A stretch of 64,000 bases of DNA, taken from NCBI GenBank assembly GCA_041941305.1, contig JBGTQJ010000026.1:62001-126000 (forward strand). Reading direction: 5' to 3'. This document shows positions 8,870-18,350 of the stretch, piece by piece. The notes under the pieces are model-generated. The model had not been told where the DNA came from. It ran no database searches and saw nothing but the letters and a program-made list of their open reading frames with translations. Source of the stretch: JANSWP01 sp041941305. GTDB lineage: Bacteria > Bacteroidota > Bacteroidia > Chitinophagales > Saprospiraceae. The position numbers and the translations under genes were made by a program. The stretch's first letter is position 1, and every line of letters begins with the position of its first letter.

Positions 8870-9868
8870 CTACTGCATTCTGGGTTTGGCAATAATGGTT
8901 TTTATAGAATCCGAATCCATTTCAAGTTCAGCTCCTTTTTTGGAAGCCATAAAAATGGTTTGATCATCCCACAAATACAGCATTTTCTTTTTATAGTTGA
9001 TTGCCAAATGGTATTCATTGAGGTGCGAAATCGCCAGCAATCCATCCAGATCTACATGTCCAAACCCTTCGAGTTTTGGAACATTCAAAACTACTATTTC
9101 CAAATTGTCATAAAAATGAGCCCCCAGCTGAATAGCATTTAAAAAACCACCCGCCTGCTTGCCATTATTTTGAGAAACGCCTCGAACGATGACCCTGTTG
9201 GAAGCTGTAAAATGCTCAATGTTGTTTTTCAAAACCCTTTTTAATAAAACAGTCGCTTCTGTACCCGAATCCAAACCAAGTGTTACTTTTTTATTTCCCA
9301 GGTAACCCTGTACGTATGGTAAATGTCCCGTCATTTTAAACTCGAGAGAATCTGTGGGAAAGGCATAATATTCATCAAAAAACAAAGGCATTCCTTTTTT
9401 AGAGAGTGGAAACAAAACAATTTCACGTTCCTGAAAATCAAAGTGTACCTCATATCTTCTAAAAACGGAAAAACCCACCAATCCCAATATTTCAATCCCT
9501 TTTGATCTTTCCAAATGACTCAAATCAATGACTCTCGCCATTTGATTTTTGATTTCCAGATTTTCAATTTTTAGTTGCTTGATGTCCAAATACCTGGTAT
9601 TCGCCACCTCTCCTCCAACGCCTGTAGTACCGTAAATCAAGCCATTGTTCAATCCCTCAAAGTGTGCACTGTTTAAAATGATTTGAGGAGCTCCGGTATC
9701 AACGATAAATAGTCCAACTTTTCCTTCCACTTCAGTTTCTATCAATATCAAATTGCCCACTTTTTGAAAAGGAATGGTGATTATTTTTTTATTGGAAAAA
9801 GCATTTCCAAAGGAATAATTCAGGAAAGAGAAAATCGAAAATAGCAGGAAAAACAGGAAACGTGGCAT
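8870..9868 (-). CDS. Secreted retropepsin-like aspartic protease with two Asp motifs
   Basis: The signal peptide (PRFLFFLLFSIFSFLNY) is followed by two repeated protease lobes. Lobe one has IVDTGAP (Asp57), lobe two has GLDSGTEA (Asp200), so both halves of a pepsin-like active site lie in one chain rather than in a dimer. Such proteins are annotated as aspartyl-protease-like in Bacteroidota; substrates are unknown. The start at 9868 is chosen because it places the basic/hydrophobic signal at the very N terminus; an ATG nine codons earlier is also possible. It precedes the amidohydrolase by 71 bases on the same strand. Confidence 0.8.
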   Translation of the reverse strand: MPRFLFFLLFSIFSFLNYSFGNAFSNKKIITIPFQKVGNLILIETEVEGKVGLFIVDTGAPQIILNSAHFEGLNNGLIYGTTGVGGEVANTRYLDIKQLKIENLEIKNQMARVIDLSHLERSKGIEILGLVGFSVFRRYEVHFDFQEREIVLFPLSKKGMPLFFDEYYAFPTDSLEFKMTGHLPYVQGYLGNKKVTLGLDSGTEATVLLKRVLKNNIEHFTASNRVIVRGVSQNNGKQAGGFLNAIQLGAHFYDNLEIVVLNVPKLEGFGHVDLDGLLAISHLNEYHLAINYKKKMLYLWDDQTIFMASKKGAELEMDSDSIKTIIAKPRMQ

Positions 9869-9939
9869 GGATATGTGGATTGAAAGGTGAAGCATTGGTT
9901 GCAGCGAACCAATTCGTTTCTTTCATGCCAAATCAATTG

Positions 9940-9955
9940 TTAGAAGCTGTTTTAG
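9940..9955 (+). repeat. Solitary copy of a foldback-end-like motif
   Basis: TTAGAAGCTGTTTTAG closely resembles the outer end of the foldback element just downstream. The 12-base string TTAGAAGCTGTT also occurs at 46003-46014 on the opposite strand. It looks like a free terminus of the same repeat family. Confidence 0.5.
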
Positions 9956-10003
9956 GTTTGAACTAAGAGGAGAGGAAAATGAGTGTTGAAGTTTTGAAGA
10001 TAA

Positions 10004-10190
10004 AGAAGTTGTTTAAAAATGGAGGTTGAGTTTTCTTGTAAGTGCTTGGTTTTCAAGCCGAGGCACTTTTTGAGTTTCATACTTGCCCCAAAGGGATCAC
10101 TTTGTGAGAAAGTATGGGACGAAAAAAAGCCGAAGGATTGGGAATCAATGACTTGCAAGAAAAGCATCTATCTATTTTTAAACAACTTCT
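10004..10190. repeat. 187-bp foldback (MITE-like) element A
   Basis: The ends at 10004 and 10190 are perfect inverted copies (AGAAGTTGTTTAAAAAT), and the match continues imperfectly for about 65 bases inward through a TTTTCTTG(T/C)AAGT stretch. The centre holds a second dyad: CATACTT / AAGTATG enclosing CCCCAAAGGGAT. The only open frame inside (71 codons, minus strand) is a by-product of the palindrome. Element B at 27081 shares end and core motifs. It carries no transposase, so if mobile it depends on one elsewhere. It is the main content of the gap 9869-10231. Confidence 0.8.
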
Positions 10191-10231
10191 AAATTTTAAT
10201 GACAAGCCAAAAACTGGAGAGTTGCTTTATA

Positions 10232-11050
10232 CTACAATCCTCTGAGTAATTCTCTAACGACCAGGCGTATCTTGGGTTCCGCTGCTTGTGCCAGGGCGAT
10301 TACCTCTTCTACAGTAGTTTCTGTAATTTCTTCTATTGGATAACATTTATTGGAAACTACTGAAATAGCAAATACTTTTAAATTAGCATGCCTTGCCACA
10401 ATCACTTCGGGCACTGTAGACATCCCCACCAAATCACCTCCAATTCGGAGCAAAAAATTGTATTCTGCCTTGGTTTCCAGATTTGGGCCAGCAAGCGAGA
10501 CATAGACCCCTTCGTGGATTTTAATATTGTTTTCTTTTGCAATCTCCATTGCCCGGTTTCTCAGGGTTTGATCATAGATGTTGTTCATATCAGGAAACCG
10601 AATACCCAGGCGAGCATCATTAGGTCCAATTAGGGGATTGTCTGGATGAAGGTTGATGTGATCTCGAATGAGGACGATATCCCCTGCTTCAATATCTGCA
10701 TTGGTACTGCCCGAAACATTGGAAACAATCAAGGTCTCAATGCCTAGAAACTTCATGACGCGCACTGGAAAAGTCACTTGTTTCATCGTATATCCCTCGT
10801 AATAGTGAAATCGCCCTGCCATGGCCACAATTGACTTGCCCGCAAGCTTTCCAAAAATCAATTTGCCTTTGTGGCTTTGAACAGTAGATACTGGAAAATG
10901 GGGGATATCTGCATAATCTATTACAACTTCTATTTCAATATCATCCGTCAGGTTGCCCAAACCTGTACCAAGGATTATTCCGGAGGCAGGTTGAAATTCA
11001 GTTTTAGTTTTGATGAATTCTACGGCTTCTTGTATCTGGTTGTAAAGCAT
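10232..11050 (-). CDS. Purine nucleoside phosphorylase, trimeric (PNP/MTAP) class
   Basis: Cleaves purine nucleosides with phosphate to base plus (deoxy)ribose-1-phosphate in salvage. Family blocks: GIILGTGLGNL (phosphate loop), QSHKGKLIFGKLAGK, AGRFHYYEGYT, GPNLETKAEY, and MSTVPEVIVARH, including the purine-site Glu and Asn regions. The ATG at 11050 yields 272 residues, normal for this class; a GTG five codons earlier is the alternative. It follows the SNF2 helicase gene by 84 bases on the same strand. Confidence 0.94.
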   Translation of the reverse strand: MLYNQIQEAVEFIKTKTEFQPASGIILGTGLGNLTDDIEIEVVIDYADIPHFPVSTVQSHKGKLIFGKLAGKSIVAMAGRFHYYEGYTMKQVTFPVRVMKFLGIETLIVSNVSGSTNADIEAGDIVLIRDHINLHPDNPLIGPNDARLGIRFPDMNNIYDQTLRNRAMEIAKENNIKIHEGVYVSLAGPNLETKAEYNFLLRIGGDLVGMSTVPEVIVARHANLKVFAISVVSNKCYPIEEITETTVEEVIALAQAAEPKIRLVVRELLRGL

Positions 11051-11134
11051 TCTATTCGAGTTCACGTGCCTGTTCCGAATTCCCGGTTCTCACTTAAATC
11101 TACTACTACCCAGGAGTCAGGAACTGGAAACGTT

Positions 11135-13840
11135 TTAAATATCAATTTTAAATCGCATCACTACTTCTCCTGTTTCCTTATCAATTTCGACCTTTTGTTG
11201 ACCTGCTGCCATTTCTTTTCCAGTGGACATTTTATAGAGTCCGGCCAGGAATTGCATGCCTTGATTCATGACTGTTTCCATTTCCTGCAGTTTTTGTGCT
11301 CGCTCACTGGATTGACCACCTGTAGGACTTGAAGGGGTAGCACCTCCCGCAGTTTGGGGTAATGGCTGTCCTGGTGGACGAGGCTGGGAGGTCCCGGATG
11401 GTTTAGGTCCCAAAGGTTCATCGAGAGATTCGTCTGGTTCGATGAGTTCGTCTGAGATTTGTTCAGGCTCGACAGTAACTTCTTTTTCCTCTTCAATGAG
11501 CTCGTCTTCCAATGGTTCAGGATTTTCAAATTCAGCAATGCTTTCTTCCAATTGTTGTAAAAATTGAGCTTTGCCAGATTTTGAAAAATCAACTTCATCG
11601 GTTGTACTGTCAGTATCCAGGACACCCTCAAATAAATTTTGCTTGAGCATCAATCCGGCTGCAATTTTTTGTTCAATAGAGTCTCGGGTAATAAAATTCA
11701 ATACAGTTAAGTGTTTTGCTGTTTGCCCCAAACGATCAATTCTACCAATGCGTTGATTTTTCTTTGCAGGATTCCAGGGCAATTCGAAATTGATTACGGT
11801 ATCTGCCACCTGCAAATTCAGACCAGCCCCTCCTGCTTCACTCGACAAAAAGACCTGACAATGCTCATCATCTTCAAATTGCTTGACTATCCTGGCTCTT
11901 TTTTTTACAGCTACTTTGCCACTCAGTTCTACGAATCCAATGTCCAACTCCCTTAAAACCTCCCCAATCAGCATATGCATTCGCGTCCATTCTGAAAAAA
12001 TAATGATTTTTCGCTTGGAGTTTTTTAGATCCAGTTTGTCTATCAAAACGCGCCGCAATTCACTCAATTTGGGTGAAAAATTGGTTTTCTTATCAATCAA
12101 AAAAGTAGAATTACACACCATTCGCATTTGGGTCAATAGATTCATTAAATTTTGCCAATCAAATGCGGTTTTGAATTTTTTCTGCAAAATTCTGGCGATA
12201 CCTGCTGCAAATCCTGCATGATAATCCGCTTGCGCAGGGTGCATATTCACAGGTACATTTATTTGTGTCAAATTGGGCAAATCCCGAATCACATTTCGCT
12301 TTTCGCGCCGAATAAGGATTTCTGACATCCGATCTTTCAATCCCTGCAAATTGTAATAGCCTGTGACTTTATTTTTCGCATTTGCATCAAAATAACAATG
12401 TTGATAGGAGAATTCCCATAGCGGAGTAAGAAATTCCGGAGAGACAAACTGAACAATAGAATAAAGGTCTATCAAGCGATTTTCGATGGGGGTTCCAGTG
12501 ATAACCAGATTATGCTTTTTCTTCAGTCGCTTGATATTTTGAGCCGTTTTGGTTGCATAATTCTTGATTCGTTGAGCTTCATCAAGAATGATAAAATCTG
12601 CCGGAAATTGGTTAATCAAATAACCATCCCGCAATACCATTTCATAATTAACAATAAAAAAATAAGCATCCGATTCCGCATAAATTTTTTCTCTTTCAAT
12701 CGGTTTACCTTCCACTACTACCGCTTTTTCGTCCGAAAATTTTTCTACTTCACGCTTCCATTGTGCTTTCAGAGAAGCCGGACAAATCACCAGTGTTCTT
12801 TTAAAATCAAAAATCTGCTTCTTCAAAATAGCCGTGGTTATTGCCTGCAATGTTTTACCCAACCCCATTTCATCTGCGATGATGGTTCCTTCCCGAAAAA
12901 TGGCAAATTCAACTCCTTCTTTCTGATAGGGGAATAAGGTAGCTTTGATGACAGAATAATCAGGTTTCGTATTGGTTTTCAGCCTATCAAGCAGGTCTTT
13001 TGTAAAAGCTTCCCCTACTTTTTTCTTTACTTCAGGACGAATGAGAATCCGAGGATATTCTTCAGCTTCATTGATAAATTTCAAAAAATCCTTCAAACGA
13101 TCATTCGGAAATAACTGCCCTACACCAAAATATTTCTTTAAAAATTTGTCCTCATCCGCTTCCATGTCATGCGGAAAAAACCAGGTAATTTTATAATCGT
13201 TGAAGGGGTCCAGGAAAATCTCAATGAAAGGGTAGGTTTTATCTAATCGATTAAACAATTTTTTGTTTCCTTTCAATTGGGCAAAAGCCCACATGATGTG
13301 TTTCGTAGTTCCTAATTTATTGGTTCTCAAATCAATAGAATCCACGTAGCCAGTTTCTTTTTGAAAATCGCGGAGCGTAATTCGGTAAGCTACATCTCGT
13401 TCATTTCGTAAGATATGCTCCCCATAAATATTGTCCGCCCATTCGATATGGTATTCAGCATTTCTGGCTCGGTCGTGCCGTTCTGCCAACACACGTTTCA
13501 TCATTCCTTCACGCGTGTATTTCATTCCTGGAAATGGAGCAGAAAGCAATGAGTTAAGCTTTTCGGATAGTTGGAGTAGTGCAGAAATGGCACAGGCATC
13601 CCATTCGGAAGGCTTCTTTTTCCTAACAGGAATCACATCTTCTTCATCAAACCACAACCGAACCTCCTCTTCCACTTCTTCTTCATTTTTGATTACAGCA
13701 AAATCAAAAGTGTTTTGTGCCTGAGTCAGGATTTGACAATCTTCATTGAAATAAATAAGTTGTGCCTTTTTGAATTCTTCAACTGAAATCAAATCTCCCG
13801 ATTTTAATTCCTGAAGTTTTCTCTTGATGATATCCAGCAT
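11135..13840 (-). CDS. SNF2-family helicase-like ATPase with proline/acid-rich tail
   Basis: Double-stranded DNA translocase of the SNF2/Rad54-like group, 901 residues. Residues 1 to about 290 form an N-terminal region I cannot assign to a family. The ATPase core begins with FPYQKEGVEFA; Walker A is DEMGLGKT (about 322-329), Walker B is LDEAQ (about 419), then GTPIENRL. In the C-terminal lobe, LSSEAGGAGLNLQ and QRIGRIDRLGQ (around 700) are the helicase motifs V and VI. After about residue 760 comes a Glu-rich then Pro/Gly-rich linker and a last helix with KMSTGKEM. It is divergent from the CHAT gene. Bacterial homologues are linked to transcription recycling, repair or defence; no partner gene here decides between these. 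Confidence 0.9.
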   Translation of the reverse strand: MLDIIKRKLQELKSGDLISVEEFKKAQLIYFNEDCQILTQAQNTFDFAVIKNEEEVEEEVRLWFDEEDVIPVRKKKPSEWDACAISALLQLSEKLNSLLSAPFPGMKYTREGMMKRVLAERHDRARNAEYHIEWADNIYGEHILRNERDVAYRITLRDFQKETGYVDSIDLRTNKLGTTKHIMWAFAQLKGNKKLFNRLDKTYPFIEIFLDPFNDYKITWFFPHDMEADEDKFLKKYFGVGQLFPNDRLKDFLKFINEAEEYPRILIRPEVKKKVGEAFTKDLLDRLKTNTKPDYSVIKATLFPYQKEGVEFAIFREGTIIADEMGLGKTLQAITTAILKKQIFDFKRTLVICPASLKAQWKREVEKFSDEKAVVVEGKPIEREKIYAESDAYFFIVNYEMVLRDGYLINQFPADFIILDEAQRIKNYATKTAQNIKRLKKKHNLVITGTPIENRLIDLYSIVQFVSPEFLTPLWEFSYQHCYFDANAKNKVTGYYNLQGLKDRMSEILIRREKRNVIRDLPNLTQINVPVNMHPAQADYHAGFAAGIARILQKKFKTAFDWQNLMNLLTQMRMVCNSTFLIDKKTNFSPKLSELRRVLIDKLDLKNSKRKIIIFSEWTRMHMLIGEVLRELDIGFVELSGKVAVKKRARIVKQFEDDEHCQVFLSSEAGGAGLNLQVADTVINFELPWNPAKKNQRIGRIDRLGQTAKHLTVLNFITRDSIEQKIAAGLMLKQNLFEGVLDTDSTTDEVDFSKSGKAQFLQQLEESIAEFENPEPLEDELIEEEKEVTVEPEQISDELIEPDESLDEPLGPKPSGTSQPRPPGQPLPQTAGGATPSSPTGGQSSERAQKLQEMETVMNQGMQFLAGLYKMSTGKEMAAGQQKVEIDKETGEVVMRFKIDI

Positions 13841-14056
13841 GGTATGTTCTGATTTTGTAACTGTATTGGTGGGTGAAGATAAATGATTGACAGAAATACT
13901 TTTTGATTAGAGGTTATTTAATGTTTTTCCTAAAAAGAAATTTTTTCAAATATTTTCATATTGAAAAATAAAATAACAAAACCTGAAATCTGTAAGCCCT
14001 GTTATTTTCCGTATTTTGCAGCACCGAAATTGAAAGCTGAAAACCTATTTGTGGAA

Positions 14057-17000
14057 ATGAAAAACATCACGAGTCTTTTGTTCTTGTCATTCCTGCCCTG
14101 TCTAATTTTCTCCCAAAATTATGCTGATACGATATTGGCTATTCAATCACTCGCACTTGGAGATTCATTATTAAGTGTGAAAGAACCTTCATTTGAAACT
14201 GCCATCAACCATTACAAAAAAGCCAAGGATATATATAAAGATTTGAATTTATGGGAAGCTTATTTGGATGCAGGACTAAAAGAAGGGAATGTCTATTTAA
14301 AACGAAGTTTTAGAAATCCAGAAAAGGCTATAGCCATATTTGATGCCTGCAAAACTACCGTCAATGACCAGGAACCAAGCCTAAACCTGGCCTTACACCA
14401 TCATCGAACGGGGGTCGCTTATTATCATTTAAACAATTATGAAACAGCTATCCAACACTACAAAGAAGCCTTAAAAATCAGACGAGCTCATTTAGAAGAA
14501 AACCATATTGATATTTACAGGAGTTTGTTTGCAATTGGTACTGCTTATGAATTTTTCGGCAACTATGAAGAGAGCGTTCCATATTTAAAAAATGCGTTGA
14601 TCATTATTGAAAAGTTGGATGATAAAAAGAGGCTGGGATCATTGTACCAAAGACTGAGCGAAAGCCATAGAAAAATTGGAGATTATAGTCAGTCTATACA
14701 ATTTACGCGAAATGCGATAAAAATTTTAGAAACGACTTTGGGCAGGAATTCTTTGGAAGTAGCCAATCTCATCAATGGCATTGGGGTGACTTATATGGAT
14801 CAGAATTTAACAGATGAAGCACTTGCTGCCTATCAGGAGGCAATGGGTATTTATCAATCCATAAATGATGAAGTAGGCATAGCCAATGTTTACAACAATT
14901 TTGGAAGTATTTACTATTTGAAAAAGGAGTACAAGAAAGCGATCACAAACTTTAAAAAATCGCTGACAAAAAACAAGGCTATCAAGAACCGGGATATTTT
15001 TCACATCGCCAATAATCATACAAATCTGGGATTAGCTTACGATGAATTAAAAGCATATGAGCAGGCTCTTTTTCACCATCAGAAAGCTTTTTCAATTGGC
15101 AGGGAAACGGTTCACAGTGATTATCATTTTTCCAACTTCGTTTATTTGCTCAACCTCGGAGACACTTATTCCAATCAAAAAAAGTACGATGATGCGCTTG
15201 CCTATTTTCAAAAGGCAATATTCACTTTGCTCCCGGATTTTAGAGATACTGCTATTTTCAAAAATCCAAACCTGGAAGCTCAAAAATCAATTGGAGACAA
15301 ATACAATCTCAGAGCCATATTGGGAATAAAAGCAAAGACGATTGCAAAAATGGCCCGGGAACGCAGGCATAAGGTTCTTTTTGAGGAAGCTCTAAAAACT
15401 TATCGTCTCGTCGCCAAAGTCCTTGATCTCATGCGGGAAGATCACACTGCCGAAAGCTCTAAATTATTTTGGACCGAAGAAACCATTCCGGTTTATGAAG
15501 ATGCCATTCGGGTTTGTGTTGAGTTATTTGAGCTAACACAGGATAAAGCATATTTAAAGGAAGCATTCGATTTTTCAGAGAAAAGCAAAAGCATTGTGCT
15601 ATTGGAAGCTATGAGAGATTCTGAAGCAAAACAATATGCCGGAATTCCCGATAGTTTGATCAGCAAGGAAAAATATCTAAAAAAGAAACTGGCAGAATTC
15701 GAAGAGGGGCTCTTTTATGAAAGACAATATGAATCACCTGATGCAAAGAGAATAGAAGCACTGGAAAAGTCAATCTTTAATAACACATTGGCATACAATG
15801 ACTTAATTGAACAGTTGGAAAAAGAGCATCCAGATTATCACAGCATGAAGTACGACATGACGACCGCAGGTGTAGCGGAAGTTCAATCCTGGCTCAGAGA
15901 CTCCCAGGCAATGCTTTCTTATTTCCCTGGTGATTCTGTTTTGTTTACTTTCAAAATTGGGAAGAATGATATTGAGGTCCTTAGCAAACAAATAAATGAT
16001 TTGGATTATTGGGTAAGTGCATTTCATAAAAGTATCTATACGTACTTTCTAGATTCCGATCAAACACCTGATTTGTATCAGAAAATATCAGCTGACTATA
16101 CCAAATCTGCTTATGAGTTATATGATCAATTAATTCGCCCCCTTGGAGCGTTACCAAATGACTTAATAATAGTTCCGGGTGGAGTATTGGGCTATGTTCC
16201 CTTTGAAGCATTACTTTTTGAGCCAGTAGTCACTTCGGTTATAGACTATAAAGCATTTCAATACCTGGTAAAGAAGCATACTATTTCCTATAGCTATTCC
16301 GCTACCTTGTTGAGAGAAATGCTTCGCGAAAAACGCCAGCCAAAGCATCGAAAATTGTTAGCCTTTGCGCCTACTTTTGAGGTTAGCTCTAATAGTCCCA
16401 TACTTGCGAGAGGAGTACGAGGAGAGCTCAATCCACTCAAATTCAATATCGAAGAAGCAGAGGCTATCAGTCAATTATTTGGTGGCAAATTCTATTCAGG
16501 AGAGCAAGCCTCCATTCAAAATTTTGAAAAAGAAGCCTGGAAATATAGCCTGCTACATTTTGCTACCCATGGAAAAGCAGATGATGAAAATCCCCATTTT
16601 TCTTTTTTAGCATTTACCCCTACCGATTCCACCAATTCTCTCTTGTATGTCAGTGACCTTTATAACCAAGAACTCTGTGCTGATCTTGTAACACTAAGTG
16701 CTTGCGAAACCGGAATTGGAAAGCTCTATAGAGGAGAAGGTATTGCCAGCCTTGCAAGGGGGTTTTCATATGCCGGAGCAAGAAGTATAGTGACCACACT
16801 TTGGAGCGTATCGGATAAAAAAATGGCAGCGCTGATGGAGTTGTTTTATCAAAATCTGAAATCTGGAAAGAGCAAAGACATTGCACTTCGAGACGCGAAA
16901 TTAGACTACTTAAAAGATAGAGATAATTATTCCTCACACCCCTATTTCTGGGCAGCAGCCATACCTATTGGAGATATGCATCCCGTAAAAGTTGAGGCGC

Positions 17001-17110
17001 GTAATTGGACCTTTTGGATGGTATCCATTTCAATTATAGGCATTTGCATTCTGAGCTTATTTTTATATAAAAAGCTTAAAATTTCAAGGAATTCAAATTC
17101 CCAAATTTAA
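14057..17110 (+). CDS. Secreted TPR-CHAT domain protein, membrane-anchored at the C terminus
   Basis: A caspase-like CHAT domain behind a long tetratricopeptide array, 1017 residues. Order: signal peptide (NITSLLFLSFLPCLIFSQ), at least eight TPR units (about residues 45-400, with repeats of A-x-x-x-Y-x-x-A-L), a helical linker, then CHAT with His838 in HFATHG and Cys883 in LSACETG, followed by GEGIASLARGFSYAGARS. A final membrane helix (about 988-1005, VSISIIGICILSLFLY) and a basic tail end the protein. The ATG at 14057 gives the signal peptide; an upstream TTG in frame is less likely. A TATTTTGC box at 14013-14020 may be the promoter. With signal and anchor, the catalytic domain should face the periplasm. 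The target is unknown. Confidence 0.9.
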   Translation: MKNITSLLFLSFLPCLIFSQNYADTILAIQSLALGDSLLSVKEPSFETAINHYKKAKDIYKDLNLWEAYLDAGLKEGNVYLKRSFRNPEKAIAIFDACKTTVNDQEPSLNLALHHHRTGVAYYHLNNYETAIQHYKEALKIRRAHLEENHIDIYRSLFAIGTAYEFFGNYEESVPYLKNALIIIEKLDDKKRLGSLYQRLSESHRKIGDYSQSIQFTRNAIKILETTLGRNSLEVANLINGIGVTYMDQNLTDEALAAYQEAMGIYQSINDEVGIANVYNNFGSIYYLKKEYKKAITNFKKSLTKNKAIKNRDIFHIANNHTNLGLAYDELKAYEQALFHHQKAFSIGRETVHSDYHFSNFVYLLNLGDTYSNQKKYDDALAYFQKAIFTLLPDFRDTAIFKNPNLEAQKSIGDKYNLRAILGIKAKTIAKMARERRHKVLFEEALKTYRLVAKVLDLMREDHTAESSKLFWTEETIPVYEDAIRVCVELFELTQDKAYLKEAFDFSEKSKSIVLLEAMRDSEAKQYAGIPDSLISKEKYLKKKLAEFEEGLFYERQYESPDAKRIEALEKSIFNNTLAYNDLIEQLEKEHPDYHSMKYDMTTAGVAEVQSWLRDSQAMLSYFPGDSVLFTFKIGKNDIEVLSKQINDLDYWVSAFHKSIYTYFLDSDQTPDLYQKISADYTKSAYELYDQLIRPLGALPNDLIIVPGGVLGYVPFEALLFEPVVTSVIDYKAFQYLVKKHTISYSYSATLLREMLREKRQPKHRKLLAFAPTFEVSSNSPILARGVRGELNPLKFNIEEAEAISQLFGGKFYSGEQASIQNFEKEAWKYSLLHFATHGKADDENPHFSFLAFTPTDSTNSLLYVSDLYNQELCADLVTLSACETGIGKLYRGEGIASLARGFSYAGARSIVTTLWSVSDKKMAALMELFYQNLKSGKSKDIALRDAKLDYLKDRDNYSSHPYFWAAAIPIGDMHPVKVEARNWTFWMVSISIIGICILSLFLYKKLKISRNSNSQI

Positions 17111-17117
17111 AGGGCGT

Positions 17118-17125
17118 TATTTTTG
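17118..17125 (+). promoter_or_regulatory. Candidate -7 box TATTTTTG before ompA-like gene
   Basis: Matches the Bacteroidota -7 consensus TAnnTTTG, 13 bases before the ATG at 17139. No convincing -33 TTTG is seen, so the OmpA gene may be read both from here and from the CHAT gene 28 bases upstream. Confidence 0.4.
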
Positions 17126-17138
17126 AAATTGATTTAAA

Positions 17139-18350
17139 ATGAAGCATGCCTGTACCCTACTTCTTTGTTTGCTCTATTCAACTTTTTATTCATTTACCCA
17201 AAATCTCATTCCCAATCCTAGTTTCGAAGATGTCAATATTTGCATCAAATACAATGAACCCTGTGCACCAAAAGCCTGGCGTTCTTCTGTTCTGAAAAAC
17301 TTCTATTATTTCGAATATTTGGCAATTCAGGGAAAGGCAATCCCTCCTGTTGATGGCAATCGTTCTGTAGCCTTTACGATGTATTTAGAAGGAAAAGATT
17401 ACGAGCGAAAGTTTATTCAGGCGCCGCTCATTTGTGAATTAAAAAAAGGAGAGACCTACCGATTGCGTTTCCACTATTTGGTCAAGGAATGTATGGTTGG
17501 GACATTTGGTATATTTTTCACAGATAGCCTGGCTATTTATGATGATAATGAACCCATGAAACTGGTAAAGCCCCAAGTCCTTATTGAAGTTCCTAAAGAT
17601 GCAGAAGCAGGAAAATGGATTGAAGCAAGTGCAGAATTTGTGGCCCAAGGTGGCGAGAAGGGGATTATTTTAGGCAATTTTAATGATGATGAGGAAACCA
17701 TTATTCATCCTGCCAAAGGGATTCGAAAAAAAGATTTCGAAACCTGCAAAAAGCGAAGAATCTACTTTCGATTTGACCAAATCAGCCTTGAGCCAATCAA
17801 CCCTTCTACACATAAAGATTGCTATCTGGAAAGAAATTTACACCACATTTATGAAGATTCTGTAAAGCATTTAAAGGACGAAGTAGTACTTATTCCCGAT
17901 TGGACAGAAACCATTGTCAAAAAGGAAAACAAGGACACTGCTTTTACACAAATTCCCGAAAAAACAATTGTTATCGCTGAGGATACGATAGTGGCAAATG
18001 AGGTTTTCATTTTTTCAAACATCAATTTTGAAACGAATAGTGCGCGATTATTGCCTTCTTCCTATCGTCCATTAGAACAAGTATTGGAAGCAATGCGAAT
18101 GCACCCAGAATTTAAACTAAAAATAACTGGTCATACTGACAATATCGGTTCTCAAAAAGTCAATCAGTGGCTTTCAGAAAAACGCGCCAATGCGGTAGAA
18201 GAATTTTTAAAAAACCAGGGCATTCACAAAAACAGATTGGAGGTGTTTGGAAAAGGGGAATCAGAACCTGTAGCACAAAATGACACTGAAAAAGGGCGAT
18301 TTTTAAATAGACGGGTGGAGTTTATCTTTGTGGAAAGAGACTACAAATGA
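17139..18350 (+). CDS. OmpA-family peptidoglycan-binding protein with N-terminal carbohydrate-binding-like domain
   Basis: The signal peptide (MKHACTLLLCLLYSTFYSFT) is followed by LIPNPSFED, the start of a jelly-roll-type domain common in Bacteroidota surface proteins (about residues 22-215). A linker leads to a C-terminal OmpA domain (about 290-400): INFETNSARLLP, ITGHTDNIGS, LSEKRANAVEEFL and the Asn-Arg-Arg-Val end motif, which binds diaminopimelate in peptidoglycan. 403 residues. It sits 28 bases after the CHAT gene and overlaps the next gene by 4 bases, suggesting an operon in which a CHAT protease-like protein and a wall-bound outer membrane protein are made together. Confidence 0.92.
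   Translation: MKHACTLLLCLLYSTFYSFTQNLIPNPSFEDVNICIKYNEPCAPKAWRSSVLKNFYYFEYLAIQGKAIPPVDGNRSVAFTMYLEGKDYERKFIQAPLICELKKGETYRLRFHYLVKECMVGTFGIFFTDSLAIYDDNEPMKLVKPQVLIEVPKDAEAGKWIEASAEFVAQGGEKGIILGNFNDDEETIIHPAKGIRKKDFETCKKRRIYFRFDQISLEPINPSTHKDCYLERNLHHIYEDSVKHLKDEVVLIPDWTETIVKKENKDTAFTQIPEKTIVIAEDTIVANEVFIFSNINFETNSARLLPSSYRPLEQVLEAMRMHPEFKLKITGHTDNIGSQKVNQWLSEKRANAVEEFLKNQGIHKNRLEVFGKGESEPVAQNDTEKGRFLNRRVEFIFVERDYK

Noticed and set aside
9952..10167. 71-codon minus-strand frame
   Set aside because: It lies inside the arms of foldback element A. The codons follow from the palindrome and there is no family pattern.
14057..17110. Type III-E CRISPR-linked TPR-CHAT
   Set aside because: No CRISPR repeats or cas genes are in the window, and the protein carries a signal peptide and membrane helix.
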